Below, piece after piece: positions 11,308-21,176 of a stretch of 64,000 bases of DNA. The position numbers were made by a program, and so were the translations under genes. The stretch is from the NCBI RefSeq assembly GCF_018812025.1, contig NC_063050.1:5464547-5528546 (forward strand), in the 5' to 3' direction. This DNA is from Megalobrama amblycephala (taxonomy: Eukaryota > Chordata > Actinopteri > Cypriniformes > Xenocyprididae). A model generated the notes under the pieces. The model searched no databases and was not told the DNA's origin. It saw nothing but the letters and a program-made list of their open reading frames with translations. How positions within the stretch are numbered: the first letter of the stretch is position 1; the number at the start of each line of letters is the position of its first letter.

Positions 11308-12408
11308 CTAAGACACACGTCTGATCTTCATGCTGATGAATTTCATACTGTCGACATTATTCTTCCAGGAGTACCAACCAACACCAGCTCCGTAATGGTT
11401 GGGATTTTTTCCCCATAAATACACACCATTGGGGTGTGCATAGTGACAGCCTGTGTGCCAAAATGCCCCGAGATACTCTTTGGCACAGTTCTTAGGCCAG
11501 GTGTCTTGATCCTTGTCAAAGGTGGAGAACTTCTGTCCATTGTGGTAGGTCAAAGAGTCACCTGCAGAGAAGAAGAGCATCATTGAGGACATCAGGTGCA
11601 CATTTACTCAACTGAGTGTGATTTTAATATGAATGAAAGTGTCCTACCTGCTCCTCCATCAGTGAACCCTGAAACATGCAGTTTATACCCGTCAGTTTCA
11701 GGACCCACAGAGAAGGACGAGTACAGAGCAAAAACTTTCCTTCCTTCAAAGTCCTCCAGATCCACTCTCAGCATGTACTTCCTGTTACGTGTCAGCTGGT
11801 ACATGTTCTCCAGCCCTGTTCACACACACACATGAAGAACATGTTCATCCAAACACATGAACACTTCTATCAAAACCTTTTCTTGACACCAAATGCCAAA
11901 GTTTAAAACTGACAAACCAAAACGGACACAGTGTGAGATCTTACCCAGCCAGTATTCTCCTTCAGTGGACCCGAATCCTCTCTTGTACTCTTTCCACGGC
12001 TGATAGAAATTAATACTGCCGTCCATTCTCCTCTGAAACACCTGTGATGGGTTTATATAGAAGATATGATTCATAATGTATGTTCTGATATGTGTTTAAT
12101 GATCTACAGTCACATTCATACCGTCCATCCTCCTCCTCCGATCATGTCACAGTAAACCCAGACAGGAACGTCACCTGCTGGATAGATGGAGTAAATCCCA
12201 CTGACTGTTTGTCCTGCTTTATAAAGGTCAGAACAGTCGACCGGCTTGAATCCATCAGGAACCGACACAACAAACCCCGTGAAAACAGAGAGCAGAGCCG
12301 CGACAAACACCGTCATCTAGAGAGAGACACGACTGATCAAGATCCTCGTTTATGATGATCAATTATAATAAAAGTAAAAACAGTAAATGTGATTGAACTC
12401 ACCGCCAT
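11308..12408 (-). CDS. MFAP4-like fibrinogen-domain lectin, copy 3
   Basis: Five coding exons on the minus strand: 12,408-12,403, 12,316-12,122, 12,041-11,945, 11,815-11,648 and 11,561-11,308, all with GT-AG boundaries and consistent phases. Total 720 nt, 239 aa. The N-terminus is a hydrophobic signal peptide; the mature part opens with '[15 protein letters not shown]'; the fibrinogen-related domain has '[11 protein letters not shown]' (Ca2+ loop), the Cys pair in 'NCAKEYLG' and 'GCHYAHPNG', and ends 'KIRRVS'. It is the MFAP4 type of secreted, glycan-binding protein. Relative to copy 4, exon 2 lacks 18 nt in the SDGKDEDN loop (replaced by two Gly), leaving a four-Gly run before 'WTV', and the last exon is one codon shorter. 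Both changes keep the frame. The gene opens unit A of the tandem duplication. Confidence 0.87.
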
Positions 12409-12564
12409 CTTCTCAATATTTTCTCAGCTGATCACTGCAGAGATTTATCAATGTTTTCTTTTTAAATCTTGAAGAAAGCAAACCAAAAGTCATCAGATGT
12501 TTGTTTTTCTGTCGTAGAAATGTCTTAATATTCTGTGAGGTAAATAATGAAGAATAAAACAGTA

Positions 12565-12618
12565 ACTCACCGTCTGTGCCTTGTGTGGTTCAGTCTAACA
12601 CAATCTCTATATATCTGT
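12565..12618 (-). promoter_or_regulatory. TATA box and leader exon of MFAP4 copy 3
   Basis: The minus strand carries 'agatatatagag' at 12,606-12,617, followed by a short leader exon ending in an 'acg' then GTGAGTTA donor near 12,571. The sequence is almost identical to the leader of copy 4, including the 'aaccacacaaggcacag' segment. Confidence 0.6.
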
Positions 12619-12967
12619 CAGATTTTCAGGCTCCTCCTCTGTGTTACTGTAGAAACTTATATTGCAAAACCCTTCATTCTTGCCACAAACTAAATGTTAA
12701 CATGCTGCCTGCTGCTTTTGTTATTTATTAAATCGCTTTTTGCTTTTATTTTGGCAGGATAGAGGAGAAGCAGCAGGAAAGTACAGCATCAACACACCTC
12801 TGACATGATGACAGAATGATAATTTAATTTGGGTTCATTCATCATAGAGATGTCTATGAAATCGTTGAGTCATTCGCATCTTCAACCAACCTTTTTATCA
12901 GTAAGAACATCTGTCATTTCAGTCACTCTTCTTGCATTCCAAGATTTTGAAATATGAATTGGTCATA
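12619..12967. other. Upstream flank of MFAP4 copy 3
   Basis: Conserved with the flanks of copies 2 and 4 up to about 12,965, where unit A departs abruptly into transposon sequence. No gene seen. Confidence 0.6.
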
Positions 12968-13321
12968 ACACATGTAGAAGGCGACGTTCTCAGGACCTTG
13001 CGCAACGTTCCCTAAAAGTGCTCTAAAGGGGACAAAAATTCCGATTTCCATTCGGGACGTTCCTAAAACATCCTCTTTTGATAATGAAAGTGCTGCAGTT
13101 TAAGGTTCCTTAGATGACTTTAGGGGGACGTTCCACTTTGGTTATTTTATGGTCAAAATAGAACATTAAAAAGAGGATATTTGGAATATTAACAGAACGT
13201 TCCCACACGCTCCTCTGTTGGTCATTTAATAACGTTCCTGATATGAGTTTAGGGGGACGTTCTATTTTGGTTATTTTATGGTCGTGTGAGAATGTTACAA
13301 AGAGGACATTTGGGAATTTAA
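12968..13321. mobile_element. 'Acgttc'-rich interspersed repeat, left fragment
   Basis: Rich in 'gttctgggaacgtt'-like motifs. The same family is seen uninterrupted at 27,160-27,530 and 57,440-57,790. Here the TTAA element copy 2 splits it at a TTAA, and it resumes at 19,037. No ORF. Confidence 0.6.
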
Positions 13322-14299
13322 AGGTGCCGTAGAACGTCTTTTTACAAGATGTAATATAAGTCTAAGGTGTACCCTGAATGTGTCTGTGAAGTTTCAGCTC
13401 AAAATACCCCATAGATTTTTTTTTATAAATTTTTTTAACTGCCTATTTTGGAGCATCATTAAATATGAGCCGATTTAGGCTGCGGCCCCTTTAACTGCTA
13501 AAACACTAAACCCCATTCTCTGAACCCAGTGCTCAGTGGCCTAAACCCATTTGTCGAATCAGTCACTTTGTAGACAAAACCTTAAACAAGTTCAGGTAGT
13601 TAAGACACTGTTTGCAAATCTCATCCACTCTTTTTGCAAAACTCTAAACACATTCTTACTCACTAAAACACATTCTGCACTGTGTTGCAAAATGGTAAAT
13701 ACATGTGGCAAAAGTTAAACACAACTACAACACAGTCGTCATCCTTTAAACACAATGACTCAAAATTATTCACACTTATTTCTAATGATGTGATCAAATC
13801 AACTGTATAAAATATAGGTCAGTTCAGAGTGTACAGGTGACACAGGTGCTGAATGATGATACCAACAATAGATGGAAACAATCTGAAAAGTAGAGGAGGA
13901 AGAGTATGTGTAAGAGGATGATGAGGAGAAAGAGCAAGGGGTGTGGAGACAAGGCTGTCAAGGCTGGATCCGGCACAGGTTTTTCCCTTTGCCTGGCAAG
14001 AGACGACATTGCCTGTGATGTGGAAAATGTCCTCAACAATATTCAATAATATTCAACAATATTACTGATCTGACAGTACTGACATTATAGGATGAGAACT
14101 GAACTAAGCTAGCCTAGATGATGACATCACTGTTACAGTTTTTCTTGATTGTTTACACACATTTTCTGAAAGCATGCCTCATACTCTCAGAACTCTACAC
14201 ACAAATCAAAAAACACACACACAATGGGCAAAACCCCTCAATTCTCCTGCAAAATGAAACTTTACATTCAAAACAATGTTCTTTCTTCTCAAAATGGTA

Positions 14300-15540
14300 T
14301 TTTGTTTTCAAATGACACACACAAACCTTCATATGAATAGACATTTATAAGAACCAGTTGAACACTGATGTGCTCTATGTAAAACACTTCTCCATTCATC
14401 ATAATGACTTTGGTCTTTATTTGGTTCAGTGTTACACTTACTACAGACAGTACATACATAAGTGTGTTGTAAAATATTTGTAGTATACATATATACATAT
14501 ACATACATATACATTATATATATATATATAATATATATATACTAGACTAGACTAGACTATACTAGACTAGACTAGACTATACTATATACTATACTATACT
14601 ATACTAGACTATACTAGACTAGACTAGACTAGACTATACTATATACTATACTATACTATACTAGACTATACTAGACTAGACTAGACTATGCTATGCTATA
14701 CTATACTATACTATACTAGACTATACTAGACTAGACTAGACTATGCTATACTATACTATACTATACTATACTAGACTAGACTAGACTAGACTATGCTATG
14801 CTATACTATACTATACTATACTATACTATACTATACTAGACTATACTAGACTAGACTAGACTAGACTAGACTATGCTATACTATACTATACTATACTATA
14901 CTATACTATACTATACTAGACTATGCTATGCTATGCTATACTATACTATACTATACTATACTAGACTATACTATACTAGACTATACTATACTAGACTATA
15001 CTATACTAGACTATACTATACTATACTAGACTAGACTAGACTATGCTATACTATACTATACTATACTATACTATACTATACTATACTATACTAGACTAGA
15101 CTATGCTATACTATACTATACTATACTAGACTATACTATACTATACTATACTATACTAGACTATACTATACTAGACTATACTATACTATACTATACTAGA
15201 CTATACTATACTATACTATACTAGACTATACTATACTATACTAGACTAGACTAGACTAGACTATACTAGACTATACTATACTAGACTATACTATACTATT
15301 TTGTTTTCAAATGACACACACAAACCTTCATATGAATAGACATTTATAAGAACCAGTTGAACACTGATGTGCTCTATGTAAAACACTTCTCCATTCATCA
15401 TAATGACTTTGGTCTTTATTTGGTTCAGTGTTACACTTACTACAGACAGTACATACATAAGTGTGTTGTAAAATATTTGTAGTATACATATATACATATA
15501 CATACATATACATTATATATATATATATAATATATATATA
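14300..15540. repeat. Tandem duplication of a 1-kb unit (unique flank plus satellite)
   Basis: The 240 bases at about 14,300-14,540 ('ttttgttttcaaatgacaca' and onward to the TA-rich stretch) recur almost identically at 15,299-15,540, each followed by its own pentamer tract. The repeat unit is therefore unique flank plus satellite, about 1 kb long. Confidence 0.85.
14535..15298. repeat. Pentanucleotide satellite (CTATA/CTAGA/CTATG), tract 1
   Basis: About 760 bases of uninterrupted 5-bp units, mostly ctata and ctaga with occasional ctatg. The variant order is itself repetitive (runs of ctaga followed by ctatg and then ctata), so the tract has grown by duplicating blocks longer than five bases. 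Confidence 0.95.
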
Positions 15541-16163
15541 CTAGACTAGACTAGACTATACTAGACTAGACTAGACTATACTATATACTATACTATACTA
15601 TACTAGACTATACTAGACTAGACTAGACTAGACTAGACTATACTATATACTATACTATACTATACTAGACTAGACTAGACTAGACTATGCTATGCTATAC
15701 TATACTATACTATACTATACTATACTAGACTATACTAGACTAGACTAGACTAGACTATGCTATACTATACTATACTAGACTAGACTAGACTAGACTAGAC
15801 TAGACTATGCTATGCTATACTATACTATACTATACTAGACTATACTAGACTATACTATACTAGACTAGACTAGGCTATGCTATACTATACTATACTATAC
15901 TATACTATACTAGACTATGCTATGCTATACTATACTATACTATACTATACTATACTAGACTATACTATACTAGACTATACTAGACTATACTATACTATAC
16001 TAGACTATACTATACTAGACTATACTATACTAGACTAGACTAGACTATGCTATACTATACTATACTATACTAGACTAGACTAGACTATTCTATTCTATAC
16101 TATACTAGACTATACTATACTATACTATACTATACTATACTATACTATACTAGACTAGACTAG
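15540..16163. repeat. Pentanucleotide satellite, tract 2
   Basis: About 620 bases of ctata/ctaga/ctatg units, with a few ctatt near 16,087. It ends at 'ctagtatctgtgtagtataa', immediately before a stretch ending 'aaataaaggtgacttgactt', which looks like a LINE 3' tail. Confidence 0.95.
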
Positions 16164-16282
16164 TATCTGTGTAGTATAAATAACAACTGAAATAAAGGTG
16201 ACTTGACTTGATTTAGGCCGGACCCAACATGAAGACGTGATGCTGAAGCAGAATGAATCTCTCACTGACTCTTTGTTTTTTG

Positions 16283-16322
<40 letters not shown>

Positions 16323-16735
16323 ACTGTATCATGCTTTTCATTTAGAGTTTTCTTTGACCTTTTAGTCATTTGCATTTAGACTGCTGTATGTTTGCAGTAT
16401 GTAAGTACTGTATATACAGACATTCAATACTATATAATATTGAATATAATACTGTACTTGCAGTACATACAGTATACTTTAAATTCACATTACTTGTGAT
16501 TTCTATACATTTTATGTAATGGCAAAATGTGTTTACTGTGTTACAATATACTTTTTTTTCTGTGACCTCATGTTCTGGATGTTGTGTTTTCCATTTTTTA
16601 ATGTAGTGTCTAATGAATGATCTGTAGTGTTTATATTTTGCTTAATGTGTGTATGATCTGAAAGCTTTGTTTGATTTTGCCATTAGAGTCAGAGTGAAAT
16701 TAGTTTGAAGATTGGATTTGTGTTTAATGTTTTGA
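16164..16735 (+). other. LINE-like tail, GT repeat and right part of element A
   Basis: 'aaataaaggtgacttgactt' at about 16,190 resembles the 3' tail of teleost LINEs, with its short terminal repeat. A (GT)n microsatellite follows at 16,286-16,321. 16,330-16,786 is shared in the same orientation with 39,815-40,280. No ORF of note. Confidence 0.5.
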
Positions 16736-16811
16736 GAAAATGAGTGATGGTTTCAAGAAATGTGTTTTAGCAATTGTGAAATACTGTAAATGCTCACGCT
16801 CCCCGCCCACG

Positions 16812-17100
16812 ACTTGGGTAAAGTTGGTTTTATATTCGCACATTCGGACATCCGTATTCAATAGTCTTGTTAATCACACTACATTGGACATTCAGTGGAC
16901 ATTCACAAGTAAATATGCCATTAAAACAATACTTGCCTATTTTGATCGACTGTGAAAAATGTTGTAAGTTGACAATCGTTGGTTGTCAATATCATGTCGC
17001 TGCTTAAAATTCGCAAACATTAATTTATTGCACATTTATTGGAAAGTCTGAATTTATCAGAAGTCCGAATGTGCGAATATAAAACCAACTTTACCCAAGT
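16812..17100. mobile_element. 289-bp MITE with 9-bp target duplication
   Basis: Near-perfect terminal inverted repeats: it begins 'acttgggtaaagttggtttt' and ends with the exact complement. It is flanked by the 9-bp direct repeat 'ccgcccacg' at 16,803-16,811 and 17,101-17,109. The uninterrupted target is seen in TTAA element copy 1 near 1,231-1,240. A 9-bp duplication is typical of Mutator-like elements. No coding sequence. Confidence 0.9.
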
Positions 17101-17346
17101 CCGCCCACGGAGCTCGTGCTTGCCTTAAACAACATAAACAAAGTTCACACAGCTAATATAACCCTCAAAATTGTTCTTTACAAAATGTTCGTCATGCAGC
17201 ATGTCTAATTGCGTAAGTATAGTATTTATTTGGATGTTTACATTTGATTCTGAATGAGTTTGATAGTGCTCCGTGGCTAAAGCTAACATTACACACTGTT
17301 GGTGAGATTTATAAAGAATGAAGTTGTGTTTATGAATTATACAGAC

Positions 17347-18519
17347 CAGAGATGGGCACTCGAGTCACATTTTAACAGACTTCAGACTCGGACTCGGACT
17401 CGACCTGAAATGACTTCAGACTTGACTCGGCACAAAAGACTCTAAATATTTTAAAAACGACTCAAGTCTTTTACCCATAACTACTGATATAATAAATAAA
17501 GAATTTGTGTTGTGTTTAAATGGTTTTATAATATCTGCGTCACATACATTTCCTTGCGTGTCGTGGTAGATCGGACTCTTGTCATACACTTTGATTACGT
17601 ATGTCTGTGCGCGTTAACTCTGAAATGTCATAATAAGAGTCCCATGCAACATGACGGGAGCCACCGTGCCATATGTTATTTCGTTTGGGTTTATTATCAC
17701 GTCAGATCAGCTAGACGCACAGAATGTGGGAAAACAATTAAAGACACCGGAACAACATCATCAAATTTTATGAGACATCGCATCCACAAAGGTTAGTCAC
17801 ATTAACTCATACAGCTAGCTATTATACTGTGGTGTAGCTGCATGGCTCATTTGAATTACCAGCCTGTTAAAATATGAACAAAAAAAATCTAGATTTTAAA
17901 CCTAGCACTACGTTTTTATCAATCTTCGTATTATTTGCAGCTTTTCTATTTCTTAATGTGTGTCCATAAGAGAGAAAGATAGAAAGAGATGTTAATCCAT
18001 TTATTACTTAAAGCTCATATTTTAACGTATCACAATCAGCATGTGTTTTATATTGACATTCTTAAACATTCCGAAGTTTGATATTTTCTGATAATGACTG
18101 TCGTCAATAACAATGAAGCTGTATAACAAACTAGTGTATAACAAACCGTGACTCACTGGCGCCCTCTTGTGTCCGTTTAGCGACTGTATTGAAAATGACT
18201 ACTTGTGTTGCCAGGACGACTGTTTTGTACATTGTAATGGATTATAAAGCAAAAAACTGGATGTACATTATCCCTTACATCATAGGACCTTAATTTCAAA
18301 TAAAACAGATTATAGAAAGATCATATAATTTTTCTATATAATACAACTAGGATAAACTAGGATTTGATTATGAGAATTTATTTATTTATTTATTTATTTT
18401 TAATGACTCGAGACTCGACTCAGACTCGTGACAAAAGACTCCAGACTTGACTCAGACTCCAGTGATAAAGGCTTCAGACTTGACTCGGACTCCAGATAAA
18501 AGACTCGTGAACATCTCTG
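17347..18519 (+). mobile_element. hAT transposon remnant with 8-bp target duplication
   Basis: Begins 'cagagatgggcactcgagtc' and ends 'catctctg', with exact 8-bp direct repeats 'atacagac' at 17,339-17,346 and 18,520-18,527. Subterminal regions are full of 'gactcgactcggactc' motifs in both orientations, likely transposase-binding repeats. The CAGAG/CTCTG ends and 8-bp duplication fit the hAT superfamily. An internal ORF contains a partial BED-type finger. At 1.17 kb it lacks the catalytic region. Confidence 0.9.
17512..17796 (+). pseudogene. Partial BED-type zinc finger of a hAT transposase
   Basis: The C-terminal third of this 94-codon frame reads 'ECGKTIKDTGTTSSNFMRHR' and then 'IHKG', which matches the second half of a BED finger (Cys, then a Ser/Thr-rich turn, then a His pair, here H-R-I-H). 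The first Cys and the aromatic residues expected upstream are not clear; the N-terminal two-thirds does not look like a BED domain and may be intron or decayed sequence. A GTTAG donor-like site follows. The location inside a hAT element supports the call. Confidence 0.55.
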
Positions 18520-19036
18520 ATACAGACTGCAAGTGTTTAAAAAATGAAAATAACGACAGTCTTGTCTCTGTGAATACAGGAAGAAATGATGGCAACTTTA
18601 ACCAGTACATTAGCAACATGCTAACGAAACAATTAGAAAGACAATTTACAAATATCACTAATGATATCATGAATCATGTCAGTTATTATTGCTCCATCTG
18701 CCATTTTTCGCTATTGTTCTTGCTTGCTTACCTAGTCTGATGATTCAGCTGTGCACAGATCCAGACGTTAATACTGGCTGCCCTTGTGTAATGCCTTGAA
18801 CATGAGCTGGCATATGCAAATATTGGGGGCGTGCATATTAATGATCCCGACTGTTATGTAACAGTCGGTGTTATGTTGAGATTCGCCTGTTCTTCGGAGG
18901 TCTTTTAAACAAATGAGATTTATATAAGAAGGAGGAAACAATGGAGTTTGAGACTCACTGTATGTCATTTCCATGTACTGAACTCTTGTTATTCAACTAT
19001 GCCTAGATAAATTAAATTTTTATTTCTAGGGCACCT

Positions 19037-19380
19037 TTAACAGACCGTCCTATAGTAATAGTGCCCTAAACATTCCCAGAACGTCCTGAATGTTCCCTTA
19101 AGGTCCACCAAATAACGTTACCCAAACCTTAAAAGAACTCCACATCGCGACCGTCTCTGAATGTTCTAGGAACGTTACTACACTCTTAGAAAGGATGTGT
19201 TAAAACGGACTCAAAGTGTGTTAAATTCTTACACATCAATGGGTTTAGGGACAACGCTTGTGTTCATTCTGACACATTCATTGAGTCAATGATTTTAACA
19301 CAGTGAATGTGTCAGGAAGGTTAACCAGAGGTGTAGTCAAGACCAGACCCTCCAAGACCGAGACCAAGACCATTCAAGAG
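19037..19380. mobile_element. 'Acgttc'-rich repeat, right fragment, plus a MITE-like stretch
   Basis: 19,041-19,185 continues the host repeat interrupted at 13,318 ('cagaccgtcctatagtaata'). From 19,186 a different stretch with 'gtgttaaa' and 'tgacacatt' motifs in both orientations looks like a short terminal-inverted-repeat element. No gene. Confidence 0.5.
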
Positions 19381-19387
19381 GGAAGTT

Positions 19388-20570
19388 CAATTCAATTCAA
19401 TTCAATTCACATTTATTTGTATAGCGCTTTTCACAATACATATAATTTCAAATGATATCCTGTCCTGTCATACCAGTGCTTACAGTCCTAGTTGTACCTA
19501 GGATAGCTAAGTCCACTAAAGGAGGGAGAGCGTTTGCACATTTGGCTCCGAAACTCTGGAATAGCCTTCCTGATAATGTTCGGGGCTCAGACTCGCTCAC
19601 CCAGTTTAAATCTAGATTAAAGACGCATCGCTTTAGCCAAGCATTCACATAATGCATCTCATATCAGATCAATTGCACATGACTATCTTTGCTTAATGTT
19701 ATGAACAGCAGCTACGCTAATTATTCTCCATTTGCTTTTCTGTTTTACCTCGGGACGGGGGTGACTAGAGAGGATCAGCTTCAGTTTGGATCCAGCCTCT
19801 TAAGAAGACCTCAGATGACCAACACCTGTGAAGAGACGGCGCCAACTCCTGCGAGGACTTCAGAAGACGCAATCATCTGGATCAACATTGCTCAATTTCT
19901 ATATCCTAATTATTGTTAATATGTAATTCATTTTTCAGGAGCTCATTGCTTCTACCTTCAGTTAAACTGCTAACAGTGATTGTAAATGAATTGCCTAAAT
20001 TATTACATTTTAAAGGATTATTAGGCTGCATAAATTATGTCAGCCGGAACCGGGTACACTTCCTATAACACCAGATGTACTCGTTACATCAGAAGAAGAA
20101 TGGCATCTATGCTAATATTAGTCTTTCTGTTTATCCCGAGGTTTACCGTAGTCAACCGGATCCGGGCTGTATCCAGCTGAGACCAAGGACCTGCGCCTTG
20201 ACACGACCACAACGCAGCCCTGAAGTATCAGCAGAGATCGAGTCGACTAGATCATCCATTGTGAAGACATCATCAACAGACCGTCCATACCGGCGTGATG
20301 AATACGATCCTCAACTGGATGGAACTGAAATAAATACTTTGATTGTTGCGATCCTATCAGACTTATGATAGCAACCTGAATCGTAACAAAGCACTGTTCG
20401 CCAGAGGAGAACTGGCCCCCGACTAAGCCTGGTTTCTCCCAAGGTTTTTTTTTTTCTCCATTTTAACATCTGTTTGCCACCTGATGTCACCTGATGGAGT
20501 TTGGGTTCCTTGCCGCTGTCGCCTTTGGCTTGCTTAGTTGGGGACACTTGACATTTGACTTGACATTTGA
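19388..20570 (+). mobile_element. Non-LTR retrotransposon 3' fragments
   Basis: 19,388-19,440 is a (TTCAA)n tract joined to 'atttgtatagcgcttttcac', the complement of a common teleost LINE 3' tail, so this piece points to the minus strand. A plus-strand frame at 19,452-19,652 reads 'KSTKGGRAFAHLAPKLWNSL' and 'FKSRLKTHRFSQAF', the C-terminal signature of fish LINE ORF2 proteins. 20,330-20,560 ('gagaactggcccccgactaa') is a 3' UTR block found inverted at 26,995-27,150 and 57,290-57,440. The pieces are 5'-truncated and rearranged. Confidence 0.7.
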
Positions 20571-21176
20571 TATTCAACAGTGCTTTGATCTGCCTGCATT
20601 GAAAATATTCTTATTAATGGTTAGTTAAACAAAAATATTTTTTGTGACTTTATTATCTTGTTTTGTGATGTTCAGAGTTAATCTGTTTATCTGAAAATTT
20701 TGTCACCATTGTTGAGGATCATATGCAGAATCTTGATGTCTGTGTGAATCTACCCGATGCTGTCTGAATGATTTCCGCCTAATGATAAAAACTTTCAAAA
20801 TATCAATTTTTATACATTATCATAGGACTACAACAACATGAAAGAAAAACAATGTTCAGAGATCAGTGAATTAGGTCACAGTATGATAAGGAAATCATCA
20901 ACAATGAGCAGCCAAATCCATTTGATCAGATTTTCTTTCTCACAATTTCTTTTGCAACAAATGCTTTAGTAACACAGTTACAACAATTGCAGAAAAAAAA
21001 AGTCCAATTGTTAAGGGTCAGGAGCCCAACTAAAGCAAGCGCTTACCTCCGTAACGGTGACATTTATAAAGTGATAAAACATCAACACCATGTGTTGAAA
21101 GAATTGTATGAAAGAAATAAAGTCAGAGTGGTTTGTAATAAGTGAAGATGCAGATATCTAGAGAGATCTGTTAGTG
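20571..21176. other. Repeat-derived spacer; no gene seen
   Basis: Contains scattered matches to the foldback family ('cccaactaaagcaagcgctt' near 21,028) in decayed form. No ORF or other structure stands out. Confidence 0.4.

Larger units (their letters stand above)
13495..16786. mobile_element. Satellite-bearing DNA element, copy A
   Basis: Inserted between 'ccctttaa' and 'atgctcacgctccc', which are contiguous in TTAA element copy 1. The right end reads 'gtgttttagcaattgtgaaa' then 'tactg'; the left end begins 'ctgctaaaacact', the inverted counterpart shortened by about 14 bases. A TAA repeats at both junctions, which would suit a 3-bp duplication (PIF/Harbinger habit), but this is weak. The interior contains 13,820-14,130 sequence shared in inverted orientation with 37,483-38,330, a second element terminus at 14,131 ('ttacagtttttcttgattg'), two pentamer satellite tracts and a LINE-like 3' tail. 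Class uncertain. Confidence 0.6.
13322..19036 (+). mobile_element. TTAA-flanked transposon, copy 2, carrying three nested insertions
   Basis: Starts 'aggtgcc', ends 'ggcacct', flanked by TTAA at 13,318-13,321 and 19,037-19,040. Pre-insertion sites with a single TTAA can be read in the uninterrupted host repeat near 27,385 and 57,639 ('gttaacagaacgtcc'). Compared with copy 1 at 1,052-2,181, its own sequence is 13,322-13,494, 16,787-16,811, 17,101-17,346 and 18,520-19,036. The remainder is three later insertions, each given separately. Confidence 0.8.

Noticed and set aside
13819..14046. 75-codon frame mirrored at 38,098-38,325
   Set aside because: Conserved only because both lie in copies of the same element; Leu/Ser/His-rich, with an equally long overlapping frame in another register and no motif.
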